DNA of 64,000 nucleotides from NCBI RefSeq assembly GCF_021602345.1, contig NZ_BQID01000014.1, forward strand, positions 1 to 64,000. The letters are read 5' to 3'. A program made the translations under genes and the position numbers. The notes beneath the pieces are model-generated. The model ran no database searches, was not told the origin of the DNA, and saw nothing but the letters and a program-made list of their open reading frames with translations. Source of the DNA: Pseudomonas pharyngis (GTDB lineage Bacteria > Pseudomonadota > Gammaproteobacteria > Pseudomonadales > Pseudomonadaceae). Numbering within the stretch: the stretch's first letter is position 1; each line of letters begins with the position of its first letter. Of this stretch, positions 9,096 through 16,792 are shown one piece after another.

Positions 9096-9892
9096 GAGTG
9101 GGCCGCCCGTACGCCGTATTGCCGCAGAAAGCTCAAACCGGGCGCGTCATGCCCCAGCGGCAAGCCGCAACTAGGCCGCAGTGAAGCGCCAAGGGCGGAC
9201 TGCGGATCGGCCAGCAATCGGGCCACCGGCCCCGCCTCCACCAGTTTTCCGTTGGCCATGGACGCGGCGTGATCGCAGATCGACTTCACCACGTCCAGCT
9301 CGTGGGTGATCAGGACGATGGTCAAACCGAGCTGGCGGTTGATGTCGCGCAACAGCTCCAGAATCGACGCTGTGGTTTCCGGGTCGAGGGCGCTGGTGGC
9401 TTCGTCCGACAGCAGGTACGCCGGCCGTGCCGCCAGGGCCCGCGCAATGCCCACCCGCTGTTTCTGCCCGCCGGACAGTTGCGATGGAAAGGCTTCGGCC
9501 TTGTCGCCCAGCCCCACCAGATCCAGCAGCTCGCGAACCCGTTCATGGCGCTGTGGCTTGGCGACTTTGGCGATTTCCAGCGGCACCGCGACGTTGTCGA
9601 ACACGTTGCGCGAATGCAGCAGGTTGAAGCCCTGAAAGATCATGCCGATGCGCTGACGCTGGCGGCGCAACTCACGGTCGGACAGCGCCGTGAGGTCTTC
9701 GCCGTCCAGCAGAATCCGCCCGGCATCCGGGCGTTCGAGCAGATTGAGGCAACGCAGCAGCGTCGATTTACCCGCGCCGCTGCGCCCGAGAATCCCGTAG
9801 ATCGCGCCATCGGGAATGCTCAGCGACACCTGATCCAGCGCCGGAGCCGACGCTGACGGATAGGTCTTGCTCAACTGCTCGACGACGATCAT
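9092..9892 (-). CDS. metN: MetN-like ABC transporter ATPase, shortened C-terminus
   Basis: 266-aa ATPase with Walker [10 protein letters not shown] (residues 36-44), Q-loop IFQGFNLL, signature LSGGQKQRV, Walker [13 protein letters not shown] and switch H in LITHELD, all intact. The family's usual length is about 340 aa, because MetN carries a C-terminal ACT-like domain that binds methionine and inhibits transport. Here only a short tail follows the ATPase core, so the regulatory domain is missing or vestigial. It overlaps metQ by 4 bases upstream and metI by 4 bases downstream. Loss of trans-inhibition would fit a substrate other than methionine; that is inference. Confidence 0.9.
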   Translation of the reverse strand: MIVVEQLSKTYPSASAPALDQVSLSIPDGAIYGILGRSGAGKSTLLRCLNLLERPDAGRILLDGEDLTALSDRELRRQRQRIGMIFQGFNLLHSRNVFDNVAVPLEIAKVAKPQRHERVRELLDLVGLGDKAEAFPSQLSGGQKQRVGIARALAARPAYLLSDEATSALDPETTASILELLRDINRQLGLTIVLITHELDVVKSICDHAASMANGKLVEAGPVARLLADPQSALGASLRPSCGLPLGHDAPGLSFLRQYGVRAAHS

Positions 9893-10728
9893 GGCTTGGC
9901 ATCCGCCACCGGGATCACCGAGCCCTTGAAGTTCTCGGCGATGTACTTGGCGACTTGCGGCGAGGTCAGGTCCTTGGCCAATTGCTGAATGCGCGGATCG
10001 TTTTCCAGTTTCGGCGTGGTCACCAGAATGTTGGCGTAAGGGTTGTGCTCGGCCTTCTCCAGCCCCAGCGCATCCCTGGCCGGCACCAACCCCGCTTCCA
10101 GCGCGTAGTTGCCGTTGATTACTGCCAGGTCCACGTCATCCAGCGCACGGGGCAATTGCGGCGATTCGATTTCGAGGATCTTCAGCTGTTTCGGGTTTTC
10201 GGCGATGTCCTTGGGCGTTGCCTGATCGGCCGCCGGGTCATTGAAACCAGGCTTGAGCTTGATCAGGCCGTTGTCCTGCAACAGGTACAGCGCGCGGCTC
10301 AGGTTGGTGACATTGTTCGGCACCGCGACCGTGCCTTTGTCCGGCACCTGGGCGAAGGTTTTGTGGCGATGGGAGTAAATCCCCAACGGCTCGATGTGCA
10401 CCGTGGCGGCCACCGCGAGTTTCTCGCCGAGGGCCTTTTCCTGGGATTGCAGGTACGGCAGATGCTGGAAGTAGTTGGCGTCCACATCGCCGTGTACCAG
10501 CAGTTCGTTGGAGTTCACGCCCTGCGGGATTTCGATCACCTTGAGGTTGAGCTGCGGATCGAGTTTCTGGATGTACGCCAGAATCTGCGCGTGGGGCACC
10601 GGGTCGGCGGCAACGCGCAATGGCTCCAGCGCTTGAGCACTGAACGAAGTCACCAGCGCGCCGAGGACGGCCAGGGTCAGGCCTGCTTTTTTCAACACTG
10701 CTTTTTTCAACACTGCTTTTTTCAACAT
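9889..10728 (-). CDS. metQ: MetQ/NlpA-like substrate-binding protein
   Basis: 279-aa extracytoplasmic binding protein of the NlpA/MetQ family: [12 protein letters not shown] at the mature start, then YFQHLPYLQ and [11 protein letters not shown] blocks. The start is placed at the ATG at 10728, which begins the signal peptide; a longer frame from 10827 mostly re-reads the upstream gene. The n-region is built from three copies of a 15-base unit ([15 protein letters not shown]). The signal ends in FSAQALE without a lipobox cysteine, so it appears soluble and periplasmic, unlike many MetQ lipoproteins. It overlaps the ATPase gene by 4 bases and starts 28 bases after the dioxygenase gene. Confidence 0.9.
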   Translation of the reverse strand: MLKKAVLKKAVLKKAGLTLAVLGALVTSFSAQALEPLRVAADPVPHAQILAYIQKLDPQLNLKVIEIPQGVNSNELLVHGDVDANYFQHLPYLQSQEKALGEKLAVAATVHIEPLGIYSHRHKTFAQVPDKGTVAVPNNVTNLSRALYLLQDNGLIKLKPGFNDPAADQATPKDIAENPKQLKILEIESPQLPRALDDVDLAVINGNYALEAGLVPARDALGLEKAEHNPYANILVTTPKLENDPRIQQLAKDLTSPQVAKYIAENFKGSVIPVADAKP

Positions 10729-10756
10729 GGGAAAGCGACCTTTTGCGAGTGATGGA

Positions 10757-11809
10757 TCAGGCGTTGGCGGTCTTGCGAAGCGGTGTGCTGGTGTTCGACG
10801 CGTCGGCGTAAAAGCGCTGCGCGACATCGGGATGGGAGCGCAGTCGGCCCTTCAGGTAATTCCAGCCGACATCACGGAACAACGGATTGAGCGGATCACT
10901 CGCCGGGCCGCGCGCCTCACGCAACAGCGCCGTCGGCAACGGATACAGCGGCACCACCGCATCCAGTTGCGCGCCGAGGAAAAACGCGATGGACAAGCGC
11001 TCGCTGCCCACCGGCGGCGACACCACACGATGCACCGTGGCGCGCAGATAACCGTTGGTGGCCAGCTCCAGCAATTCGCCGATGTTCACCACCAAGGTGT
11101 TGTCCCGAGGCAGCGCATCGATCCAGCGCCCCTCTTCGATTTCCACTTGCAGACCGGCCTGCTGGTCTTGCAGCAGGAAGCTGAGAAAACCCGAATCCTT
11201 GTGCGCGCCGACGCCCTGATTGCTCGCCGTCGAGGCTTGCCCCGGATAGCGCATCAGCTTGATGTGTTCGTTGGGTTTGTCGCCGTACAACCGGTCAAAA
11301 GCGTCTTCCGGCAAGGACAGCGCCTGAGCGAATGCGCGCAGCAGGCGCAGCGACATTTGGGTCATCGCCTGCTGCCAGTCGAGCAACAGCGGCTTGAGTT
11401 GCGGCAACGCCTCGGGCCATTGATTCGGCCCTTGCAGCCGCGCCCACAACGGACTGTCGGCGTTCAACGGCAAGACCTCACGCTCGGCGCCCAGATCGAA
11501 TTGCTCACGCTGATCGGGCTGGCCTCGAGTGATCTCGGAAGCGGCGCGGTTATAACCGCGAAAGTGCGGCGAATTGATCATGCCGACAGCGGTTTTCTCG
11601 CTGTCAGGCAAGGCGAAGAACTGGCGCGCGTGGTCCTGCACTTGATCGAGCAGGCCGGCGTCGATGCCATGGCCGGTCAGGTAGAAAAAACCCACATCGC
11701 GGGCGGCATGGCGCAAGTCATCAAGAAATGCCTGGCGTTGCGACGGCGTACCGTCGAGCTGGGACAGGTCGAGGATGGGTAATGCGGTGATGTCTGAGGT
11801 GTGCGGCAT
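10757..11809 (-). CDS. Isopenicillin-N-synthase-family Fe(II)/2-oxoglutarate dioxygenase
   Basis: 350-aa cytosolic non-heme iron oxygenase. It has the DIOX_N domain at the start (LPILDLSQLDG, GFFYLTGHGI) and a C-terminal double-stranded beta-helix. The iron ligands are visible as H203 and D205 (GAHKDSG) and H260 (ATVHRV), and R271-x-S273 is the co-substrate arginine/serine pair. It is the first gene of the operon that continues through MetQNI-like and RbsABC-like importers to the molybdoenzyme. The ATG is preceded by GGGAG. It probably oxidises the imported compound. Family membership is firm; the substrate cannot be told. Confidence 0.92.
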   Translation of the reverse strand: MPHTSDITALPILDLSQLDGTPSQRQAFLDDLRHAARDVGFFYLTGHGIDAGLLDQVQDHARQFFALPDSEKTAVGMINSPHFRGYNRAASEITRGQPDQREQFDLGAEREVLPLNADSPLWARLQGPNQWPEALPQLKPLLLDWQQAMTQMSLRLLRAFAQALSLPEDAFDRLYGDKPNEHIKLMRYPGQASTASNQGVGAHKDSGFLSFLLQDQQAGLQVEIEEGRWIDALPRDNTLVVNIGELLELATNGYLRATVHRVVSPPVGSERLSIAFFLGAQLDAVVPLYPLPTALLREARGPASDPLNPLFRDVGWNYLKGRLRSHPDVAQRFYADASNTSTPLRKTANA

Positions 11810-11829
11810 GATTCACTCCCGTGTGAATC
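11810..11829 (-). promoter_or_regulatory. Inverted repeat abutting the dioxygenase start codon
   Basis: Perfect 7-base arms (GATTCAC and GTGAATC) with a 6-base spacer lie directly upstream of the ATG, and the GGGAG ribosome site falls in the loop and 3' arm. On RNA this would fold into a hairpin holding the ribosome site; on DNA it could be an operator. The remaining upstream stretch to 11991 contains AT-rich sequence suitable for a promoter (for example around 11930-11960) but no site that I can name. Confidence 0.45.
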
Positions 11830-11991
11830 AAACCTGAAGAGTCCGTGATCGATTCAGCGTGTGCCGTCATGGCAATCGGGGGTCTGTCGGTTTGATGCTT
11901 TTGGTTCGTCTATGAAACAAAACTAAACGATATTAAAAACACCGAACAAATATCTTTTTTGCATTAGCTTAGGTCTGTCTGACTACGGGAC

Positions 11992-12099
11992 TCAGCTGAC
12001 CACCACGCCTTTCGGGCCGCTGGCGATAAGCGCCGCCCCACACGCAGTTTTCATCCCACCCAGCGCAATGGGCGTGCCATCGACGGTATAGGTGCTGCT
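11992..12099 (-). pseudogene. 3' remnant of a PAAR-domain protein gene
   Basis: On the minus strand this encodes TVDGTPIALGGMKTACGAAL followed by IASGPKGVVVS and a stop. That matches the last part of a PAAR spike protein (type VI secretion tip), where the glycine-rich K-T-x-CGA-x-LI motif is conserved near the end. There is no start, ribosome site or N-terminal half. It joins abruptly to an unrelated fragment at about 12100, so it is a gene remnant left by deletion or recombination. Confidence 0.5.
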
Positions 12100-12100
12100 G

Positions 12101-12155
12101 CCCCGGTGCGGAAATGAAGAAGTGAATATGAGCCGGGCGCTGGCCGTGTTTGCGC
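12101..12155 (-). pseudogene. Fragment of a catechol 1,2-dioxygenase gene
   Basis: About 18 codons in a different frame from the PAAR remnant read HGQRPAHIHFFISAPG, the signature of intradiol catechol dioxygenases (CatA), where the two histidines are iron ligands. Upstream of it the similarity stops and a terminator follows. The fragment is too short to be a gene, and is evidence that two unrelated genes were cut and fused here. Confidence 0.5.
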
Positions 12156-12180
12156 GAATCAGAATTGACGGCCCCCAACG

Positions 12181-12207
12181 AAAAAACCACCTGCGAACAG
12201 GTGGTTT
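12181..12207 (-). terminator. Rho-independent terminator after the Fur-like gene
   Basis: Read on the minus strand, an 8-bp stem ACCACCTG / CAGGTGGT closes a UUCG tetraloop and is followed by six T. It lies 25 bases past the stop of the Fur-like gene and matches a strong intrinsic terminator. Confidence 0.88.
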
Positions 12208-12231
12208 GATCTGGCCGGCACACCCGATCAC

Positions 12232-12603
12232 TCAGCGATCGGCATGCTGCTCCAGCATCGCATAGGCCTCGCCGGTGAAACGGTAGCTTTTGTCGGGCTG
12301 AAACACGATGACGCCCTCCTCGCACAAACGCTTGAGCACTTCCCTGACGCTGATGAACTGAATGCCCCTGACAAATGCCTGCAGATACCCATGCACCCCG
12401 CGCCCGCCAACGGCGCGTCCTTCCCGTGTAGCAACCAGCAAGGCATCGATCACCTTGATCCGGATCAGGCTGGTGCGCAGCCCGTAATAATGCAGCAGCT
12501 CACGGATATGCTCGTTGGTGCTGCGCTCGAAATCGAAGGCTCGCTGGACTTTCGGGATCGGCAATGGCGTACCAGAGGAAGTCGATGCCGGGCTGGTTAA
12601 CAT
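12232..12603 (-). CDS. Fur-like winged-helix protein lacking the metal/dimer domain
   Basis: 123-aa protein whose middle (LLHYYGLRTSLIRIKVIDALL, then REVLKRLCEEGVIVFQPDKSYRF) resembles the N-terminal DNA-binding domain of Fur-family repressors. Full Fur is about 135-150 aa and has a second half with HHxH and CxxC metal ligands; these are absent here, so iron sensing by the usual sites is unlikely. A good AAGGAG site precedes the ATG. It is downstream of a siderophore receptor gene on the same strand, with a possible weak terminator between them. It may be an accessory iron regulator or a protein that has lost metal binding. The fold is moderately sure; the function is unknown. Confidence 0.65.
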   Translation of the reverse strand: MLTSPASTSSGTPLPIPKVQRAFDFERSTNEHIRELLHYYGLRTSLIRIKVIDALLVATREGRAVGGRGVHGYLQAFVRGIQFISVREVLKRLCEEGVIVFQPDKSYRFTGEAYAMLEQHADR

Positions 12604-12666
12604 TCGAATACTCCTTTCCTTGAAGGCTCTGTGATCAACCGCTGTGCGTAGCTCTATATAGAAGAA

Positions 12667-12686
12667 GGCGCACCCGACAGTGCGCC
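12667..12686 (-). terminator. Terminator-like hairpin after the siderophore receptor
   Basis: A 7-bp GC stem (GGCGCAC / GTGCGCC) with a 6-base loop lies just past the receptor stop on the minus strand. It is followed by the pyrimidine-rich TTCTTCT rather than a pure T-run, so termination may be partial and allow read-through into the Fur-like gene. Confidence 0.5.
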
Positions 12687-12692
12687 CCCGGA

Positions 12693-14897
12693 TCAGAAGT
12701 CGACGGTCGCCGACAACTGCAACGTGCGTGGGTAGCCCGGGGAGAACGCGCCATAGGACGCCACACCCGACCAGTACTCGCGATCAAACACGTTCTGCAC
12801 CGTGGCGCGGAATGTCGTTGGCCGACCCTCGATCTTGGTGGCGTAGCGGGCGCCGGCGTCGATGCGGGTCCAGGAAGGCAGTTCCTGGGTGTTCGCCTGA
12901 TTGACGTATTGGCTGTCGGTGTAGATCGCGCCGCCGGTCAGGGTGAAACCTTCGACCCACGGTGTGTCCCACTCGGCCCAGAGGTTGGCCTGGACATCCG
13001 GCACGCCCACCGGTTTGTTGCCACGGTTGGCGGCGGTGGCCGAATCCGTCAGTTCGCCATCGAGCAAGGTCACGCCGCCCATCAGGCGGGTGCCCGGCGC
13101 GACTTCACCGAACATGCTCAGCTCGACACCACGGTTACGTTGTTCGGCTTGCACCGAGAACACGTTGCCGGCGCCGATTTCGCCGCTCGGCTTCTCGATC
13201 TGGAACAGCGCCAGGGTGGTCATGAACGTGCCGTGTTCGTACTTCACACCGATTTCGTGCTGCTTGGATTTGTAGGGTGCGAAGGTTTCGCCGGAGTTCG
13301 CCGCCGTGCCCGGAGCGATGTCACCTTTGCTCAGGCCTTCGACGTAGTTGTAGTACAGCGAAACGTCGTCCCACGGTTTGACCACCACGCCCGCCAGCGG
13401 CGTCGTCGCGTTGTCGTCGTAACGGGAGCTGACTGCACCCGAAGCGTTGTAGTTACGCGATTCGATGTCCTGACGGCGCACGCCGAGGGTCAACTGGATC
13501 CGGTCATCGAGAAAGCCCAGGGTGTCGGTCAACGCGATGCCGGACAGTTCCGATTCGGAAACGCGCAGCACTTTCGGCGAGTTGATGTACTGCTTCGGCA
13601 CGTCCACCGGGTGGTAGATGTTCGAGCGGATCTCTGTGCCGTTGTTGATGCCACGGGACAACTCGTCCTGATAACGGGTCGCCATGATCGTGGTCGTGTG
13701 GGTGACCGGGCCGGTGGCGAACAGCGCACGCATGCCCACGTCGGCCGTCGAACGGTCGACGTTGAATTTGTAGTAGCCGGGGATGTTGCTGGTGTCGCCG
13801 GCGTCGTTGAGGATTCGCGGCACCTGGTCGGACATGCGCTTGACGTCGGAGCGGCCACCGCCGGCGTGGGCGAATACCGTCAGATTATCGTTGAGGTCGT
13901 ACTCGCCGCCGAGCAAGGCCGACTGCTCCTTGGTGTCCGACCAGCCCCAGTCCTGCGGCAGGTTGGTGCGGCCGTTGGGCGCCGATGGAATCTCGACGCC
14001 CGGTGCGATGGTGAACGGGCGCGACGCCGCCTCGAAACTCTCTTTCTGGCTGATGAAATCCAGGTTCAGACGCAAGCGCTCGCCCTGGTAGTCGAGGGCG
14101 ATGGCACCGATGTTGAGGGCCCTCTCCTGATCATCCACCGCAGTGTCGCCGCCCTGGAGGCTGCCATTGAAACGTACGCCGAACTGGTTTTCGTCACCGA
14201 AACGCCGACTGATGTCCAGGTGCCCGCCCACTTGCGAGTCCGACGCGTAACTGCCGGTGAAGCGGGTCAGGTCTTCGGCCAGCGGCCGTTTGGGTACGAT
14301 GTTGATCACGCCGCCAACGCCACTGTTGGGCGAAATCCCGTACATCAGCGCGCCCGGACCCTTGAGCACTTCGACGCGCTCGGCGTATTCGGTGAACACG
14401 CGATAGTTGGGCGCAACGCCGTACACACCGTCATAGGCCAGCTCGCCGAGGTTGCCCTCGCCTATCGCAAATCCCCGGATGAAAAACGAATCGACGATCC
14501 CACCGGTCTGCCCGGTCGAGCGCACCGATGGGTCGCGTTCCAGTGCATCAGCCACGGTGACCGTTTGCAGATCCGCGAGGGTTTTGGCGGTGTAGCTGGT
14601 CACGCTGAACGGCGTGTCCATCACGTCTTTGTTGCCCATCATCCCCAGCCTTGCGCCTCGGGCGACCTGCCCGCCGGCGAGGACTTCCGGCAATGCGGTT
14701 GCGCCGTTGTAACGGGCGTTGACGTTGGTGGTGTCCAGCGTCAGCCCTTCGGTGGCGGCGGCGTCCTGTTGCTCGGGTTGCTTGGGGTCTGCTGCCCAGG
14801 CAGTGGCGCTTCCTGCGGCCAGGATAGAACTCAGCATCGCGGTGCGAATGGCCAGTGTGAGGGCGCGTTCACTGCAGGGTCGGCGTGCAACAGACAT
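12693..14897 (-). CDS. TonB-dependent siderophore receptor (no STN domain)
   Basis: 734-aa outer-membrane ferric-siderophore receptor. The signal peptide ends at ATAWAAD. The plug runs from about residue 90 to 215 with FFIRGF and VEVLKGPGALMYG, and the 22-strand barrel ends in TLQLSATVDF with terminal phenylalanine. Large stretches are nearly identical to the receptor at 26606-29020, but this one lacks the N-terminal signalling domain, so it would take up the ligand without activating the FecIR pair. An AAGGA site lies upstream of the ATG, and a Fur-box-like sequence follows further up. It lies at the edge of the siderophore island and is probably an alternative receptor for the same or a related chelate. 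Confidence 0.93.
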   Translation of the reverse strand: MSVARRPCSERALTLAIRTAMLSSILAAGSATAWAADPKQPEQQDAAATEGLTLDTTNVNARYNGATALPEVLAGGQVARGARLGMMGNKDVMDTPFSVTSYTAKTLADLQTVTVADALERDPSVRSTGQTGGIVDSFFIRGFAIGEGNLGELAYDGVYGVAPNYRVFTEYAERVEVLKGPGALMYGISPNSGVGGVINIVPKRPLAEDLTRFTGSYASDSQVGGHLDISRRFGDENQFGVRFNGSLQGGDTAVDDQERALNIGAIALDYQGERLRLNLDFISQKESFEAASRPFTIAPGVEIPSAPNGRTNLPQDWGWSDTKEQSALLGGEYDLNDNLTVFAHAGGGRSDVKRMSDQVPRILNDAGDTSNIPGYYKFNVDRSTADVGMRALFATGPVTHTTTIMATRYQDELSRGINNGTEIRSNIYHPVDVPKQYINSPKVLRVSESELSGIALTDTLGFLDDRIQLTLGVRRQDIESRNYNASGAVSSRYDDNATTPLAGVVVKPWDDVSLYYNYVEGLSKGDIAPGTAANSGETFAPYKSKQHEIGVKYEHGTFMTTLALFQIEKPSGEIGAGNVFSVQAEQRNRGVELSMFGEVAPGTRLMGGVTLLDGELTDSATAANRGNKPVGVPDVQANLWAEWDTPWVEGFTLTGGAIYTDSQYVNQANTQELPSWTRIDAGARYATKIEGRPTTFRATVQNVFDREYWSGVASYGAFSPGYPRTLQLSATVDF

Positions 14898-14925
14898 GAC
14901 GATTGGGTCCTTCTCGAATGGCTGA

Positions 14926-14948
14926 AAATGGTAATGACTCCTATTTGC
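14926..14948 (-). promoter_or_regulatory. Probable Fur box upstream of the siderophore receptor
   Basis: On the minus strand the sequence is GCAAATAGGAGTCATTACC followed by ATTT, matching 18 of 23 positions of the extended Pseudomonas Fur-box pattern GCAAATGATAATCATTATC-ATTT. It sits about 30-50 bases upstream of the ATG, where a repressor would block transcription. The match was counted by eye. Confidence 0.6.
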
Positions 14949-15057
14949 CAGTCGACAATCGAAAAAGTATCAGCGTGGCCGAATATTTTTTTGCGCGGAT
15001 CGCCCGCAGGGGAAAACGCCGGAGGATGGGACAGTGAAATCCACCCTCCGACGCCGA

Positions 15058-15459
15058 TCAGTCATACAGGCAGTGCAGCGGGATGGAGACCACCGGCAGC
15101 GCGGGGTCGAACGCGTGGCGGGTGGTCTTGTACGGGAACAATTCGCCACGCTCGATGGTGGTGAAAATCTGCGCCACTTCGAACGCTTGTCCGGTTTGCC
15201 AGTGACGCACACAAACCCGTGGGTCGGCGTAGTCGAGCTGGATGCACGGCACGCGTTTCAACCCCAGTGCCCGCGCTGCGTTGAACCGGTGGTTGCCGTC
15301 CATCACGATGCCCCGGGAACGCTCGACGATGATCGGTTCCAGCCAATGCCCGGCCTGGATGATCGCCTCGCGCAGACGTTGCACGTTGAGCGGATCGACC
15401 TGCTCGGATTGCCGCACGTCGCACAGCGCACGCAAGGCAATCTGGTAACCATGTCCCAT
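15058..15459 (-). CDS. ParB/sulfiredoxin-like protein, candidate free-serine kinase (SbnI-like)
   Basis: 133-aa protein of the ParB/Srx fold: EQVDPLNVQRLREAI at the start, PIIVERSRGIVMDGNHRF mid-protein (residues 42-59) and the AARALGLKRVPCIQL helix after it. GNHR is the nucleotide-site motif. In staphyloferrin B loci, SbnI has this fold and phosphorylates serine to O-phospho-L-serine, the substrate of SbnA. A standalone domain of only 133 aa (SbnI is about 254) beside an SbnA-like gene supports the same role; E19 could be the catalytic acid. It is 15 bases downstream of the CitE-like gene and probably co-transcribed with it. A chromosome-partition role is unlikely because there is no HTH. 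Family firm; reaction inferred. Confidence 0.72.
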   Translation of the reverse strand: MGHGYQIALRALCDVRQSEQVDPLNVQRLREAIIQAGHWLEPIIVERSRGIVMDGNHRFNAARALGLKRVPCIQLDYADPRVCVRHWQTGQAFEVAQIFTTIERGELFPYKTTRHAFDPALPVVSIPLHCLYD

Positions 15460-15474
15460 GCTTCACCCCCGGTT

Positions 15475-16362
15475 TCAGCAGGCATCCGCGTTGGCGAGCA
15501 ACGCGTACTGGCTGGCCATGTCCCGCAGGCGCTGGGCCTGTTCGATGAGCGGCAGATCGACCATTTCGCCGTCGACCTGCACCGCGTGACTGCCCCCGGC
15601 CACCGCGCTCAGGACCCGATCCGCCCACGCCAGTTGGCGGGCGTTGGGCAGGAAGGCTTTCTGCACCTTGGTGATTTGCGAAGGATGGATACACAGCTTG
15701 GCGCCGAACCCCAGCGACCGGGCGTAACGCGAGTCGCGCTCGACCACCTCCATGTCGCTGATGGCCGGGGTCACGCCATCGATCGGCGCCGGTAACCCGG
15801 CCACCCGCGAAGCCAGCACGATGCGATTGCGGGCGAACAGAAACGCTTCGGGAATCTGGCTGCAATCGATGTCCAGGGAAAAATCCAGCGAACCGAATGC
15901 CAGCCGCGCCAACCCGGGAATCGCCGCAATCGCCTCGACCTGATGCAAGCCCTTGGCGGTCTCGATGATGGCGACGATCTGCAGCTCTGGGTTCCATTCC
16001 AGCAGGCGCCTGACGACATGGGACAGGCTCTGCGGGCATTCGGCCTTGGGCAGGAAAATCCCCGCGCAGCGCTCGGGGTAGCGCATATCGCCCAGCCACG
16101 TCATGTCCTGGCGAAACAGCGAACTGCCGACGCTGTTCAGCCGGATGTAACGCCGGCAGGCGGTTTCAGGCGTGCTCTGTTGCCAGGCCCAGATCGACGC
16201 CCGGGCCACGGCTTTGCTGTTCGGATGAACGGCATCTTCGAGGTCGAGAATGATCGCGTCCGGCCCGGCGTCGACCGCTTTGGAAAAACGCTCCGGGCGG
16301 TTGCCGGGAACGAACAGGTAGCTGATGGGAAGCGTAGCGTTGGTGCTGTGACGAACAGTCAT
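15475..16362 (-). CDS. CitE/HpcH-family aldolase-lyase, candidate citrate supplier (SbnG analogue)
   Basis: 295-aa protein of the HpcH/HpaI aldolase superfamily, CitE-like subfamily: SYLFVPGNRPERFSKA at the N-terminus, the Mg-binding DLEDAVHP, IIETAKGL, and the late KLCIHPSQI block. Such enzymes form or cleave C-C bonds of CoA esters of hydroxy acids. Staphyloferrin B loci contain SbnG, a citrate synthase from the same superfamily, so here the enzyme may make citrate or a related tricarboxylate for the siderophore. An AGGAG site precedes the ATG. It is transcribed divergently from the biosynthetic operon across a 587-bp shared control region. The role is inferred from context. Confidence 0.7.
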   Translation of the reverse strand: MTVRHSTNATLPISYLFVPGNRPERFSKAVDAGPDAIILDLEDAVHPNSKAVARASIWAWQQSTPETACRRYIRLNSVGSSLFRQDMTWLGDMRYPERCAGIFLPKAECPQSLSHVVRRLLEWNPELQIVAIIETAKGLHQVEAIAAIPGLARLAFGSLDFSLDIDCSQIPEAFLFARNRIVLASRVAGLPAPIDGVTPAISDMEVVERDSRYARSLGFGAKLCIHPSQITKVQKAFLPNARQLAWADRVLSAVAGGSHAVQVDGEMVDLPLIEQAQRLRDMASQYALLANADAC

Positions 16363-16594
16363 CGGGACTCTCCTGAGCGTGCTTCAGTCGTGGGTTTTCA
16401 AAAAAATTCGAACACCTGTTACAGGGGAAAAACCGGGTTGATTTCAGGCGCATTGAATCAATCGTCAACACCTTGAATAACAAGGCGTTAAGAGAATTTT
16501 TAATCAATACGCGAGCGCTTACTTGAGCAGGCGAACAAACGGCTTCGCACTCCCCTGTTGTGTGTGTTCATTCAAAAATATTTGAAAACCTTAC

Positions 16595-16623
16595 TTGATA
16601 ATCGTTCCCGTTCGCAATATTGT
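16595..16623 (+). promoter_or_regulatory. Predicted promoter overlapped by a Fur-like site
   Basis: TTGATA (16595-16600) and TATTGT (16618-16623) are spaced 17 bases apart and resemble sigma-70 elements. GATAATCGTTCCCGTTCGC (16597-16615) lies across them and matches 11 of 19 positions of the Fur consensus, with the first hexamer perfect. This arrangement would give iron repression of the biosynthetic operon. The match is modest and was read by eye. Confidence 0.42.
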
Positions 16624-16792
16624 TCGAGCCGCTGACAGGGTCGAGACTCAAATCAAGACTTGCGATTTTGTTCACGGAAAGTTCGGCGCAATGATGTCAT
16701 TTACATGTCAGGCAATGGCACTTCAAAAGCGACAAGGCCATATTTTATTGGCCTTCTCCTTGCCTGCCTGAGCCTTAAGGAGTGGGGTTCTC

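Noticed and set aside
12909-15164. 751-codon plus-strand frame opposite the siderophore receptor
   Set aside because: Low-complexity translation without motifs; it runs across the receptor, its promoter and the next gene.
16734-16755. Terminator in the siderophore control region
   Set aside because: The 7-base-arm hairpin is real, but there is no T-run after it; kept only as a leader structure.
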